A DNA stretch of 64,000 bases from Rhodovibrio salinarum DSM 9154 (lineage in GTDB: Bacteria > Pseudomonadota > Alphaproteobacteria > Kiloniellales > Rhodovibrionaceae), in NCBI RefSeq assembly GCF_000515255.1, contig NZ_KI911559.1:967548-1031547 (forward strand), in the 5' to 3' direction. Positions 43,298-52,496 of the stretch are shown piece by piece (position 1 is the first letter of the stretch; every line of letters starts with the position of its first letter). The position numbers were made by a program, and so were the translations under genes. Below the pieces are notes generated by a model. It worked only from the letters and a program-made list of their open reading frames with translations. It made no database searches and had not been told where the DNA came from.

Positions 43298-43313
43298 TTG
43301 GCACGAAGCTTGC
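43298..43313 (+). promoter_or_regulatory. Sigma-54 (-24/-12) promoter of the second PEP-CTERM gene
   Basis: TTGGCACGAAGCTTGC has GG and GC exactly 10 nt apart and matches the RpoN consensus YTGGCACGrNNNTTGCW at all defined positions of the core. Predicted start near 43325, about 40 nt before the ATG. The same class of element precedes the first PEP-CTERM gene. Confidence 0.82.
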
Positions 43314-43363
43314 GTGCAAGTTGGTATCAAGGGCTAGCGCCATGCAACGATGGAGAACACACA

Positions 43364-44029
43364 ATGTTTAAGCGGAAGACGTTGACGGGCGTGTTCGCGG
43401 CACTCGCGATCGGGGCTGTCATGTCAGTTCACGGGGAGGCAAAAGCTGGCCCCGTTATGAGCTTCAACCTGTCGAACGCTGTCGATCAGGAAGTGGTCTT
43501 TAGCCCCGGCGGTTCTTTCAGGTTCGAGGATGAGACGGGCGGGAACGACGACTTCCAGATCACTGGGCAGACCGGTGGTACGGGTGGATTGCTAGGCCTC
43601 TTTGGTGATTTGGACGGCACCTTCACTTTCGCTGATCCCGCTGGTGCGTCGTCTGTCGCCGTTGCGACTTCGGGGGGTGAATTTACCGTGAACGACGGCA
43701 CTGATGTCCTGACCGCGGACATGGTGATCTTCACCCTGGAAGAGTTGGGTGGTCCCTTCGGTGGGGTTCTCGGCGAAATCCTGTTCACGAGCACGACCTA
43801 CGCCGGCAGCAACGCCGACTTGCTCGATATCGCGAGCCGGATCGATAGCCCGCTCAGCATTTCCTTCCAGGTGGGCACGGGCGTGGAGTTGGATGATCTG
43901 TTCAACTCAGGTGGTAGCTTCAGCTACTCGGGTACGGTTATGCTGGTGCCGGTTCCCGCGACTGTGGCGATCTTCGGTCTAGGCCTGTTCGGCCTTGGCT
44001 TAGCCAGCCGGCGGTTTAGCAGAGCATAA
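43364..44029 (+). CDS. PEP-CTERM sorting domain protein, secreted
   Basis: The 221-residue protein begins with a signal peptide (MFKRKTLTGVFAALAIGAVM then SVHGEAKA, cut near residue 28). Its acidic, Gly- and Asp-rich beta-type body has no cysteine and almost no lysine after the leader (SPGGSFRFEDETGGNDDFQI, then TFTFADPAGASSVAVATSG). It ends VPVPATVAIFGLGLFGLGLA then SRRFSRA, a PEP-CTERM tail with Pro motif, hydrophobic helix and basic cluster. The ATG at 43364 lies behind TGGAGAA. A sigma-54 promoter is 50 bp upstream and a terminator follows at 44107, so it is a monocistronic surface protein. It shares tail and promoter class, but not body sequence, with the protein at 10744. Confidence 0.85.
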   Translation: MFKRKTLTGVFAALAIGAVMSVHGEAKAGPVMSFNLSNAVDQEVVFSPGGSFRFEDETGGNDDFQITGQTGGTGGLLGLFGDLDGTFTFADPAGASSVAVATSGGEFTVNDGTDVLTADMVIFTLEELGGPFGGVLGEILFTSTTYAGSNADLLDIASRIDSPLSISFQVGTGVELDDLFNSGGSFSYSGTVMLVPVPATVAIFGLGLFGLGLASRRFSRA

Positions 44030-44106
44030 TAGAGACTGGGTAGCGCCGTCGATCCGTGTATGCGCCCATTGAAACCGAAAAGACGCGAGTTGAAAATACC
44101 TTACTT

Positions 44107-44143
44107 AGCGGCGGAAGGAGACGACACCTTCCGCCGCTTTATT
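44107..44143 (+). terminator. Rho-independent terminator of the PEP-CTERM gene
   Basis: AGCGGCGGAAGG (44107-44118) pairs perfectly with CCTTCCGCCGCT (44127-44138) around AGACGACA, followed by TTATT (about 44139-44143). Confidence 0.85.
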
Positions 44144-44298
44144 GCGTAGCGTTCTCCGATCGGTCTGTGTCAGCCGGCGTGTTGATCGGCGGTCGAAACT
44201 ATCGCCGTGTCACTCGGCCAATATAGCGCGAGCCGACAGGGGTTTCGGAAGAAAACAAGGGCATTGCTAGAGACTAGGGTAGCCCGTGTTGCGAGCTA

Positions 44299-44327
44299 TT
44301 GAATGTCCGCTGGCTTTCGTCTAATTC
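44299..44327 (+). promoter_or_regulatory. Candidate promoter of the tRNA-Gly gene
   Basis: TTGAAT (44299-44304), a 17-bp spacer and TAATTC (44322-44327) lie 14 bp before the tRNA 5' end, the expected distance for a sigma-70-type promoter. Confidence 0.5.
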
Positions 44328-44340
44328 TCTCAGTTGTGAT

Positions 44341-44416
44341 GCGGGTGTAGCTCAGGGGTTAGAGCACTAGCTTCCCAAGCTAGGTGTCGTGGGTTCGAAT
44401 CCCATCACCCGCTCCA
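44341..44416 (+). tRNA. tRNA-Gly (anticodon CCC)
   Basis: The cloverleaf is complete: acceptor GCGGGTG with CACCCGC, D arm GCTC..GAGC, anticodon stem CTAGC with GCTAG around the loop TTCCCAA (anticodon CCC), T arm GTGGG-TTCGAAT-CCCAT and an encoded CCA end (44414-44416) after discriminator T. It decodes GGG glycine codons. It is a lone tRNA gene between the PEP-CTERM gene and the chemoreceptor. Confidence 0.97.
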
Positions 44417-44856
44417 CTAATCCTGCTGATGCAGGCGTTGGCAGCAGCCAAAACTGGTCTTTTCCTTGGGGGCACGTGGCGCCCTGCTGGCATCGTGTCG
44501 TGTAGTCGGCCTGTCGGTGGGCAGGGCCTTGCGCAATTAGCATTTTCGACACGCCCGCAGGCGGTTCGAGCTTGGTTGAGCGCTGGGTCACCGTCGTTCC
44601 GAGAGTATTAGCCCACCGAAGAAGATCGGCGAGACGTTCCAGGCCGTCCTGTGCAACGCGTCTTTGTTCGTAGCGGCGTTGCAGCACGAACCTGTCTCAA
44701 GCCGCTAAAGCCCTCTCGGCGACCTCACCGCACGCGTGAGACGGGCACAGAGGCCTGCCGATGAGTCTGGCTCTCGCAGATGGCAGACCGGCGCGGTGTA
44801 GGTCGCCGGTCTGCGCATCGTTGCGGGGCAGCGACGTCGGGTGTGCCAGCCGGTGC
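44417..44856. other. 440-bp region downstream of the tRNA without a clear gene
   Basis: No credible gene. At 44783-44792 and 44805-44814 a perfect 10-bp inverted repeat (GCAGACCGGC / GCCGGTCTGC) lies just past the chemoreceptor stop and could help end that transcript, although no U-tract follows. A short stretch at about 44620-44690 has faint coding character, but no start or family could be assigned. Confidence 0.4.
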
Positions 44857-46932
44857 TCAGGCGGCCCGGATGCTGTCGAGGAAGCTGGATACCTCGCTTT
44901 TCAAAGCATTGGACTGCTTCGAGAGGGCATCGGCTGCCTCCAGAACTTCGTGCGCGGCCGATCCGGTGTCCACGGCCGCCTCGCTGACGCCGCTGATGTT
45001 GCGGGTGACTTCCTGCGTGCCGGTGGCGGCTTCCTCCACGCTGCGGGCGATTTCCCGGGTCGCGGCTCCCTGTTCCTCGGCCGCCGAGGCCACCGATTGG
45101 GCAACTTCATCGATCTGCTCGATGGTTGTGGCGATGGTTTCGATAGCCTCCGCCGCAAGGTCGGTTTCGCGTTGGATTTCGTTCACCTGCTCGCGGATTT
45201 GGCCGGTCGCCTTGGCGGTCTGGCTCGCCAGCGTCTTCACCTCGTGGGCGACCACCGCGAAGCCCTTTCCGGCATCTCCGGCACGGGCCGCCTCGATCGT
45301 GGCGTTGAGGGCGAGCAGGTTGGTCTGCTCGGCGATCTCGGAGATCAGCTCGACCACCGAACCGATCTGATCCGCTGCGGTCTTTAGGCTGTCGACCCGC
45401 TGACCCGTGGTCTGGCTTTGCCGGCGTGCTTCGCCGGTCATTGTCGAGGCATTGGCGGCTTGCTGGTTGATGTCATCCACCGAGGTCGACAGCTCGCTGG
45501 CCCCGCTCGCCACTGTCTGGACATTCGACGAGGCTTGCTCGGCCGCCGCGCTGACGGTTTGTGCCTGTTTTCCGGAACGGTCGGCCATCGTACTCAGCGA
45601 CTGTGCCGTCGCGTTCAGTTCGGTGCTGGAAGAGGTCACTGCGTCCACCACCTCCTGAACGCTTTGCTCGAAGCTGGCGACCAGCTCGCGCAGCCGTTGC
45701 GCCCGTTCGGCTTCTGCGGCCTGACGTTCCTTTTCGCGCGCCTCCTGGGCTAGCTGTTCCACCAGGGCTTCCCGGAACACCTCCGTCGCCCGGGCGACGG
45801 CGCCGATTTCGTCCTGGCGATGGGTCTCCGGAACCGCCTGATCGGTCTTGCCCTGGGACAAGGCGTTGATCGCGTGGGTCAGCGCGCCCAGCGGGGAAAC
45901 GACCGACCGCACGACCCGATGCATCGTCACCGCGGTGATCGCAAGCAAGGCGATCCCAAGGCCGAGCGTCTGGATCAGCGACCAGGTTTTGGCTTCGGAG
46001 CGGGCCGTCATCGTGGCGGCCAGCGCATTGACCATGTCTTCCTCAAGGTCGCGCAACGCGTCGATCCGGCGTGAAGAGGCGGCGAACCAGGTTTGCGGGT
46101 CGACCGTCGTCTCGTGCGTATAGCCAGCTTGAACCGCCTGCTGCGACAGTTCGGCGACCTGCTGTCCCGCGGCACTGTCCTCGATCTCCTGAAGCTGTGC
46201 CTGGAACCGGGGTTCGGCTGCTGCGCGCAGCACGTCCAGATAGGCGGCTTCCCGGGCCCGCAGCGACAGGAACCGGCTGTGCGTCTTGGCATCGAAACCG
46301 CTGGCGAAACCGGCGGACCCTACCGCCCGCTGGATGCCGGCGCGCTCTTTCGCTTCGACCAGCCCCAGGTAAGCCGTCGTCTTCTCCGAAGTGCCCGTGC
46401 CGACCGTGGTCCGACGGAGATTCTGTAGGACCCCGATCAGGCTGCGTACGATCTGCGTATATCGTTGCGCGACCTCGCTTGGCGCGTAGATCTGCCGGTC
46501 AACATCCCGTCTTAGGGCGGCAAGGTCACGCAGCCGGGTTTTGACGGTCGTCATCGTCCCGTCGAATTTCCCGTCGCCCGCTTCCGGGAGCTGCGACAGC
46601 GCCTGATCGGTTGTGTCGCGCTGCGTTCGCAACTGCTGGCCGAAGCGCGCGCCCTCGCTCGCCGTATAGCCCACCGACATTCCACGTTCGCGTTGCAGGT
46701 GGTGCACCGCATCGCTGACAGGCGGCATCGCCTGGGTGAAGGCAGAGACGGTTTGCGCCTGGGTTCGGGCATTCAGATTTTCGACGGTATAGAGGCTCAG
46801 GACTCCCAAGAGGCCGATGAATGGGATGGCAGCGGCGAGCGCGAGACGTTGACCGACTCGCAGTTTCTTGATTTGCGAAAGCAAGATGCTTCTCCAGCTA
46901 GGCGCGTATGGCGTGTGCAGAAGAAGGCGCAT
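44857..46932 (-). CDS. Methyl-accepting chemotaxis protein with a NIT (nitrate/nitrite-sensing) domain
   Basis: The protein (691 aa from ATG 46932; a GTG at 46980 would add 16 residues) has a membrane helix ([20 protein letters not shown], about 28-48), a periplasmic region of about 280 residues with NIT features ([20 protein letters not shown] and [16 protein letters not shown]), a second helix ([20 protein letters not shown], about 325-345), a HAMP segment and the signalling domain with the hairpin [20 protein letters not shown] and [23 protein letters not shown] domains sense nitrate or nitrite in known receptors, and napEFDABC is 13 kb away. No CheR or CheB is nearby. Nitrate taxis is inferred. 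Confidence 0.87.
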   Translation of the reverse strand: MRLLLHTPYAPSWRSILLSQIKKLRVGQRLALAAAIPFIGLLGVLSLYTVENLNARTQAQTVSAFTQAMPPVSDAVHHLQRERGMSVGYTASEGARFGQQLRTQRDTTDQALSQLPEAGDGKFDGTMTTVKTRLRDLAALRRDVDRQIYAPSEVAQRYTQIVRSLIGVLQNLRRTTVGTGTSEKTTAYLGLVEAKERAGIQRAVGSAGFASGFDAKTHSRFLSLRAREAAYLDVLRAAAEPRFQAQLQEIEDSAAGQQVAELSQQAVQAGYTHETTVDPQTWFAASSRRIDALRDLEEDMVNALAATMTARSEAKTWSLIQTLGLGIALLAITAVTMHRVVRSVVSPLGALTHAINALSQGKTDQAVPETHRQDEIGAVARATEVFREALVEQLAQEAREKERQAAEAERAQRLRELVASFEQSVQEVVDAVTSSSTELNATAQSLSTMADRSGKQAQTVSAAAEQASSNVQTVASGASELSTSVDDINQQAANASTMTGEARRQSQTTGQRVDSLKTAADQIGSVVELISEIAEQTNLLALNATIEAARAGDAGKGFAVVAHEVKTLASQTAKATGQIREQVNEIQRETDLAAEAIETIATTIEQIDEVAQSVASAAEEQGAATREIARSVEEAATGTQEVTRNISGVSEAAVDTGSAAHEVLEAADALSKQSNALKSEVSSFLDSIRAA

Positions 46933-47492
46933 CTTTCGTTTAAGTTTTAGTAAATACTCCTCATCCTTGATCAAGATCACATGAGACCTTCATCAAAATA
47001 AATATTAATACTTGTTTCATGATAATAAAAACAAAATTCCTAGCCATGTAGTCTGGAATATGCAAAAGCAAGCTGAGGGCGTCGGGGAATCCCTCCGAAG
47101 CAAGCCGTGGCGGCGGTATATGAATTGAAGGTGCGCCTGAAAACACACTCTACGGAACACGATTTTGCCGGGCGCAGGCGCTGTTGGGGCTAAGCAGCGA
47201 ACGCGATCAATGCTGCCGTTCATCATACACGGACGCATCGCTTGGCAGTGCTGTCTTTGATCCTGAACGCCGGGGCTGTTTCGCGCTCGGCTAAGAGGAC
47301 GCGCGCTCACCCGCGGCCAGGATCATTCTGATGCAGGACATATGTTTGGTCGGCCCGTGGGTGCGGCGGTGTCCCCCATCTGTGGGCCGGGGCTGGAAGG
47401 CGACTGGCCACCGTCCAGAATTTGCCGCGCTTCCGCGGCTTGGACCGCTGCTTGTCTTTATCGTTGGCGGGCCGTTTGTAACTCTATTGTGC
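46933..47492. other. 560-bp region with an AT-rich island upstream of the chemoreceptor
   Basis: The stretch about 46945-47045 is strongly AT-rich against a GC-rich background and should hold the chemoreceptor promoter. From 47060 to 47492 no gene or clear structure was seen. Confidence 0.5.
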
Positions 47493-48773
47493 TTAGCCAA
47501 AGATCAGGTTCGGCAGAAACAGGACCACGCCTGGCAGGAAGGTCAGGGCGAGGGTGGTCAGCGCGATCGCCAGGAACAAAGGCAGGGACTCGCGGGTGTA
47601 ATCCCCGACCGGGCATTTGAGGATCGAGCAGACGGCGTACATCGCGGCGCCGACCGGCGGGGTGAAGTTGCCCACGGTCGCCGCGATGATGAACACGATG
47701 CCGAAGTGGACCGGGTCGCCGCCCAGCCGCTCGATCGCTGGCAGGAAGGTCGGCGTCAGCATGATGATCAAGACCGTCGCATCGATGAAGAAGCCGGCCG
47801 CCAGGGTGAAGATCGCGATCACCACGATCGCGAGGTAGAGCTGTTCGGTCGCGCCCAGCATCAGACCGGCGATCAGGTCGGGTACCTGCTGGAAGATGAT
47901 GCCGTAACTGAAGATCGCGGAGAGCGCGATCAGGAACATCACCGAGCCGATGTCGCTCAGGCTGCTCTCCATGGCATCGAAGAAGGTGCCCGGCTTGAGT
48001 TCGCGATAGATCGCCACCCCGACGATCAACGCGTACACGACCGCGAAGGCCCCGATCTCGGAGGGGGTGAAGACGCCGGTGCGCAGCCCCAACAGTAGGA
48101 ATACCGGGAACAGTAGCGCCCAGATCCCCCGGCGCAGGCTGGTGCCCAGCTCGCCCAGGCTCGCCCGCTCGGTGCGTTCCGGCTGGTAGCCGCGCCGGCG
48201 GGCGGTCAGCCAGATCGACGACGCCAGAGCGGCCCAGAGCAGGAAGGCCGGCACGAACCCTGCGGCGAATAGTCGCCCGATCGATACTTGGCCGATGGTG
48301 CCGTAAAGGATCATGCCGATCCCCGGCGGGATGATCGGCGTCAGCACCGAGCCGAACGACAGCACGCCTGCGGTGAAGCCGCGGGCAAAGCCGCGGCGGA
48401 TCATTTCCGTGCCGATTAGCCGCGACTGCATCGCTGCGTCCGCGATCGCCGATCCGGACACGCCGCCGGTGAGCGCCGACAGCACCACCGACACCTGGGC
48501 CAATCCGCCCTTCAACCGGCCGGTCAAAACCGTCGCCAGGTCCAGCAGCCGGGACGTGATTCCGGAGCGGTTCAACAGGTTGCCGGCCATGATGAACATC
48601 GGCACGGCCAGGAGCGCGAAGTTCTGCGTCTGCGAGATCGTTTCCTGCACCGGGATGGTGAATGGCAGACCGGGGTGCTGCAAAAAGAACAGGCTGCCTG
48701 ACACCCCGATGGCAAAGGCGACCGGCATGCCCATCAGAAGCAGGACGACGAAGGCGAGCGTGACGATCAACAT
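47493..48773 (-). CDS. dctM: TRAP transporter large permease DctM
   Basis: The 426-residue membrane protein has about 12 helices and the TRAP large-permease signatures ALLAVPMFIMAGNLLNRSGI, GGVSGSAIADAAMQSRLIG, GFARGFTAGVLSFGSVLTPI and IPPGIGMILYGTIGQVSIGR. It drives sodium- or proton-coupled uptake of an acidic substrate delivered by the DctP-type protein encoded three genes upstream on the same strand. dctQ ends 6 bp before its start. This is the last gene of the island's minus-strand run. Confidence 0.95.
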   Translation of the reverse strand: MLIVTLAFVVLLLMGMPVAFAIGVSGSLFFLQHPGLPFTIPVQETISQTQNFALLAVPMFIMAGNLLNRSGITSRLLDLATVLTGRLKGGLAQVSVVLSALTGGVSGSAIADAAMQSRLIGTEMIRRGFARGFTAGVLSFGSVLTPIIPPGIGMILYGTIGQVSIGRLFAAGFVPAFLLWAALASSIWLTARRRGYQPERTERASLGELGTSLRRGIWALLFPVFLLLGLRTGVFTPSEIGAFAVVYALIVGVAIYRELKPGTFFDAMESSLSDIGSVMFLIALSAIFSYGIIFQQVPDLIAGLMLGATEQLYLAIVVIAIFTLAAGFFIDATVLIIMLTPTFLPAIERLGGDPVHFGIVFIIAATVGNFTPPVGAAMYAVCSILKCPVGDYTRESLPLFLAIALTTLALTFLPGVVLFLPNLIFG

Positions 48774-48779
48774 GGCGTA

Positions 48780-49316
48780 TTACGAACCCGCATCCGCCGG
48801 ATCCGGGCGCAGCAGCCCGTCATTCTGGAGCGCGCGCCGGATCTTTAAAACGGTCGTGACCAGAAGCAGCAGCCCGCCGACCGCCAGGCTGGAGGTGACC
48901 CATGAGTAGCTGACCCCGGGGATACCCTGGAAACTGCGCGCGCGACTGACCCACGCCAGCCAGGTGCCGGCGTAGACCACGTACCCCAGGAAACCGGTTA
49001 TGATCGCGTAGTTCAGGTACAGCAGAACACGCTGCATGCGGCGCGGTACCCGCTCGGTCACCAGGTGGATCGACATCAGTGCGTCGTTCCGCCAAGCGAT
49101 ATCCGCGCATAGGAAGCACGCCCACGCGAACAGGCAGGACGCCAGGTCGATGGTCCAGTTCTGCGGCGCTTGCAGCATGCGTGCCACGCCGCCAGCGAAG
49201 ATCAGGGCGACCATGAGGATCAGGAACAGCCCGGCGAGAAGCGCCTCGACCTTGACGAGGGCGGCGTAGAAACGACGCATTGCCTGCTTCGCCGGGCTGA
49301 CCATCGGGATGGGCAT
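48780..49316 (-). CDS. dctQ: TRAP transporter small permease DctQ
   Basis: The 178-residue protein has four membrane helices (VEALLAGLFLILMVALIFAG, SCLFAWACFLCADIAWRNDA, QRVLLYLNYAIITGFLGYVV and SSLAVGGLLLLVTTVLKIRR) and the DctQ motif WACFLCADIAWRNDALMSIH. It pairs with DctM. Start is set at the ATG 49316, 7 bp after the dctP stop; an adjacent in-frame TTG is possible. Confidence 0.92.
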   Translation of the reverse strand: MPIPMVSPAKQAMRRFYAALVKVEALLAGLFLILMVALIFAGGVARMLQAPQNWTIDLASCLFAWACFLCADIAWRNDALMSIHLVTERVPRRMQRVLLYLNYAIITGFLGYVVYAGTWLAWVSRARSFQGIPGVSYSWVTSSLAVGGLLLLVTTVLKIRRALQNDGLLRPDPADAGS

Positions 49317-49323
49317 CAACCGG

Positions 49324-50319
49324 CTACTTGCCGATTTCTTCCTGAACCTGGTTCTTGGCGTCGAGCACGCCCAGGGCCTCGTACGCGGCCTCGCCGGCCT
49401 TCCGGAAGGCCTCCTTGTCGACGTCCTCGACGATCGTCATGCCGGCTTCTTCAAGCTGCTGCTTGGCCTCCTGGCTGGCCTGCTGCAGGTGCTTGGAGGT
49501 CTCCTGGCCGGCCGCCCGGCATTCCTCGACCAGCGCGGTCTGGTAGCTCTCGGGGAGCTGATCGAACCAGTCCGCACTCACGACCTGGAAGTTGATCAGC
49601 AGGATGTGACCGGTCTCGTTGGCGTAGTCCAACACCTCGTTAAGATTGGCGGCCGTAATGTTGGGATAGACCAGTTCGGCGCCGTCGATGGCCCGCTGCT
49701 GCAGGCCGGAATAGACGTCGCCAAAGTTCATTGCGGTCGCCTCCGCGCCCAGCGCGTTGATCGACTGCTGCCAGATCGGTGCCGGCGGCGTGCGGATGCG
49801 TAGTCCCTCCAGATCGGCGGGTTCCCGCACGGGCTGGTTGGTGAAGAAGTGCCGGAAGCCCTGAACCCAGTCGAAGCAGACGACCTTCAGGCCGTAGTCT
49901 TCCGCCAGGGTCTGCTGCCATGTCTGCATGCTTTCGGAGTCGGCCAGCGCGTACGCCTTGTCGAGCGTCTCGACGAAGTACGGGCCGTTCACCACGGAGA
50001 TTTCCTCGACATAGTTGCCAAGGCGGGCCGCGTCGGTGTTTTGGCCGATGTTGGCGCCCTGGCGCATCTGCTCGATGATGTCTTCTTCCACGCCCAGCTG
50101 CGAGCTGTGGTAGACGGTCATCTGCAGGCCGCCGTCGGTGCGCTCCTCCACGCGCTCGGCCCACTTTTCAAAGCCGGCGTGGAAGGGATGCTTGGGCGAC
50201 AGGACGTGATTGAACCGCAGCGTATAGGTCTCGTCTTGCGCCATTGCTTGCGGCGCGGCCGCGACGGTCAGTCCCAGCGTCAGACAGATGGGACCAATCC
50301 AGCGGGTCGTCTTGACCAT
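49324..50319 (-). CDS. dctP: TRAP transporter substrate-binding protein DctP
   Basis: The 331-residue periplasmic protein has a signal peptide (MVKTTRWIGPICLTLGLTVA then AAPQAMAQ) and the DctP-type pattern LRFNHVLSPKHPFHAGFEKW, YHSSQLGVEEDIIEQMRQGA, LEGLRIRTPPAPIWQQSINA (the arginine that binds the substrate carboxylate) and SGLQQRAIDGAELVYPNITA. It captures an organic acid for DctQM. The ATG at 50319 follows GGAGGAAC. The companion dehydrogenases suggest a hydroxy- or sugar-acid ligand. Confidence 0.94.
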   Translation of the reverse strand: MVKTTRWIGPICLTLGLTVAAAPQAMAQDETYTLRFNHVLSPKHPFHAGFEKWAERVEERTDGGLQMTVYHSSQLGVEEDIIEQMRQGANIGQNTDAARLGNYVEEISVVNGPYFVETLDKAYALADSESMQTWQQTLAEDYGLKVVCFDWVQGFRHFFTNQPVREPADLEGLRIRTPPAPIWQQSINALGAEATAMNFGDVYSGLQQRAIDGAELVYPNITAANLNEVLDYANETGHILLINFQVVSADWFDQLPESYQTALVEECRAAGQETSKHLQQASQEAKQQLEEAGMTIVEDVDKEAFRKAGEAAYEALGVLDAKNQVQEEIGK

Positions 50320-50433
50320 GTCTGTTCCTCCATGAACGGTGCCTTCCCAATCTCCAAGGCTGCTTAGGGCAGCTTCTTGTTCGAGCGCCAAGCGCTTGTC
50401 GGCACGATGGCCGGTCAGCCCGGCTGGTCCGGA

Positions 50434-51516
50434 CTATCCCTCCACGGGAACCGGGCTCGACAGGCCGAACCGTTGGGCAAGTGTCTGGAATGCTTCGGCC
50501 GTGACCGGGTCCAGTGGAACGCCGGCGGTATCGCGGCGGTCGGCTTCGGCCCATTCCCGGTCGCCCGGCGCCATGACCCGGGCGCTCGAGCGCGCCGGCG
50601 AGGCACGCAGCGCGTTCAGGTAGCGGCGCATGCCGGCGTCGAAGGTCGCGCGGTCGACGAATGCGTCCGGTCGCAGGGCGAGGACGAAGGCTCCCAGGCC
50701 GCGGGGCGTGCTGAAATCCGGCCCGCCCATGGGCGCGATCTCGAAACTCAGGTTCATGCCGGTCACCACCGCGCTGAGCACCTCGATCATGCCGGCGAGC
50801 CCAGCGCCCTTGAAGCCGAAGGCCCCTCCCAACGGCGCCAGCATTTCGGCTTGGTCGGGATCCCGAGTGTCTTCCCCGTGCGCGTCGGAACAGGTTTCCG
50901 CCGGCAGTTCCTGGCCCAGGCTGCGGTAGAGCTGGACGCGGTTATAGGGGATGGCGCTGCTCGCCATGTCGAGCAGCCAGGGGCGCTGCTCGGCCAACGG
51001 CACGGCGCAAGCGATCGGATTGGTACCGTGAAAGCGGGACGCCCCATCATGCAGCCGCACGAAGCTGTCCGAGTTGCACACCGTGACGCCGATCATGCCG
51101 GCGTCCGCGGCGGCCATGGCATAGGCCCCGGCGGGTCCGAAGTGCGAGCTGTTGCGGATGCCGACCGCGCCGATCCCCTGAGTCGATGCCCGGTCGACGG
51201 CACGCGCCATGGCGGCATAGGTGGCCCGCGCCCCGTGTGCGTCATCGGCGTCCAGGGTCGCGACCGCGCCACCGCCATCGTGGAACGCAAGCTGGGGGCG
51301 CGGGTTGACCCGTCCCCCGGCCATGGCGGTGACGTAGTGGTTCAACAGCCGGACGCCGTGACTGTCGACCCCAAGGCGCGAGGCGTGCAGCATCGCCCGG
51401 GTCGCCGTCTCGGCACTGGCATCGTCGGCGCCCGTTGCGCTCAGCACATCCTGGCAGAACCGCTCAAGTACGGGCAGCGCGACGCGATGCGATGTCTCGT
51501 TGGCAGGGGGTGTCAC
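50434..51516 (-). CDS. Ldh-family (malate/L-lactate-type) NAD(P)-dependent oxidoreductase
   Basis: The 360-residue protein belongs to the Ldh_2 family (malate, ureidoglycolate, sulfolactate, piperideine-carboxylate reductases): HASRLGVDSHGVRLLNHYVT, the catalytic His-Ser region SHGVRLL and IRNSSHFGPAGAYAMAAADA, GTNPIACAVP, GAFGFKGAGLAGMIEVLSAV. Such enzymes oxidise or reduce 2-hydroxy acids, consistent with TRAP uptake of one. The GTG start overlaps the stop of the upstream dehydrogenase by four bases (GTGA), so they are coupled. The true substrate cannot be read from the sequence. Confidence 0.88.
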   Translation of the reverse strand: MTPPANETSHRVALPVLERFCQDVLSATGADDASAETATRAMLHASRLGVDSHGVRLLNHYVTAMAGGRVNPRPQLAFHDGGGAVATLDADDAHGARATYAAMARAVDRASTQGIGAVGIRNSSHFGPAGAYAMAAADAGMIGVTVCNSDSFVRLHDGASRFHGTNPIACAVPLAEQRPWLLDMASSAIPYNRVQLYRSLGQELPAETCSDAHGEDTRDPDQAEMLAPLGGAFGFKGAGLAGMIEVLSAVVTGMNLSFEIAPMGGPDFSTPRGLGAFVLALRPDAFVDRATFDAGMRRYLNALRASPARSSARVMAPGDREWAEADRRDTAGVPLDPVTAEAFQTLAQRFGLSSPVPVEG

Positions 51517-52256
51517 AGCGTCTGCCCCCCGTCGACCGTCATCACCTGACCGGTGGTAAACGCCGCTTCGTCGCTTGCAAGGTAGAGCGCGGCGGCGGCC
51601 ATCTCCTCGACACGGCCGAGCCGGCCCATCGGTTGCCGGGCGTTGAAGGCGTGTCGCGCGGCCTCGGGGTCGTCGCTGGCCTGGATGCGCGCCTCCAGCG
51701 ACGGCGAGTGTGTGGTGCCGGGGCACAGGGCGTTGACCCGCACGCCGCTTGCAATGACGTCGCGGGCGACCGCCTTGGTCAGGCCGATCACCGCGGCCTT
51801 GCTCGCCCCATAGGCCGCCCGTTGCGGCACGCCGGTCACCGATGAGGCCACGGAGGCGACGTTGATGATCGATCCGCCGCCGCGCTCGAGCATGGCCGGC
51901 AGGGCCGCCTGAATGGTGTGGAAACACGAGGTCGCGTTCTGGTCCAGGCTGCGCTGCCAGTCCACGGCTTGGCAGTCGAGGATGCTGCCGTTGTGCACCC
52001 ATCCGGCGCAGTTAACCAGGACATCGAAGGGGCCCATCGCCTCAATTGTGCGATGGACAGCCGCGCCGTCCGTGACGTCTAGCCCGACGGTTTTCGTGCC
52101 GGGGGCGAGGTCCGGCAAGTCGCGCATCTTCGATTCCGTGCGGCTGGTCGCCACGACCTGCGCGCCCTCCGCCGCGAACGCCAGCACGATCGCGCGGCCG
52201 ATGCCTTGCCCCGCGCCGGTAATGAACGCCCGCTTGCCAGCCAACCGGTCCGCCAT
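51513..52256 (-). CDS. Short-chain dehydrogenase, 2-keto-3-deoxy-L-fuconate/BDH2-like
   Basis: The 247-residue SDR has the cofactor motif FITGAGQGIGRAIVLAFAAE, the NAG-type motif LVNCAGWVHNGSILDCQAVD, the catalytic YGASKAAVIGLTKAVARDVI and the C-terminal CPGTTHSPSLEARIQAS. The DCQAVDWQRSLDQNATSCF and VASSVTGVPQRAAYGASKAA stretches are close to those of 2-keto-3-deoxy-L-fuconate and 3-hydroxybutyrate (BDH2-type) dehydrogenases. First gene of the minus-strand run (SDR, Ldh, dctP, dctQ, dctM), divergent from the second SDR over a 240-bp gap with an operator-like palindrome. Confidence 0.88.
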   Translation of the reverse strand: MADRLAGKRAFITGAGQGIGRAIVLAFAAEGAQVVATSRTESKMRDLPDLAPGTKTVGLDVTDGAAVHRTIEAMGPFDVLVNCAGWVHNGSILDCQAVDWQRSLDQNATSCFHTIQAALPAMLERGGGSIINVASVASSVTGVPQRAAYGASKAAVIGLTKAVARDVIASGVRVNALCPGTTHSPSLEARIQASDDPEAARHAFNARQPMGRLGRVEEMAAAALYLASDEAAFTTGQVMTVDGGQTL

Positions 52257-52361
52257 GCCCTGTCGTCCCTCCCCATTTTTGCAGAGGCCCCGGTCGGGCC
52301 AGGTCCGCCGCGCGCTGTCCCACGCGCTTCGGTGCCGCTGCGTTTGGATATCCGCAGTTAT

Positions 52362-52385
52362 ATGTCTAATGTGTACACTATACAT
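52362..52385. promoter_or_regulatory. Palindromic operator candidate in the divergent SDR gap
   Basis: ATGTCTAATGTGTACACTAT then ACAT contains the perfect core GTGTACAC (52371-52378) in an AT-rich setting. It lies between the two divergent dehydrogenase genes, where a GntR/FCD-type regulator (encoded at 53324) could act on both. GntR-family sites are typically short, AT-rich and contain GTnnAC-type half-sites. Confidence 0.5.
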
Positions 52386-52496
52386 CGGGGCGTCGCTAAG
52401 CAATAGGACGCCAGTCCCGGTCGGCGATGCGACTGGTGCGGTCCGGTCCGAGCCCGCATGCTTGCAGCACGACAAGGATAAATGGGGAGCAATGGC

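Noticed and set aside
44417-44700. Possible integration remnant behind the tRNA-Gly gene
   Set aside because: No duplicated tRNA 3' end, integrase or mobile-element gene was found; a faint coding feel at 44620-44690 is not enough.
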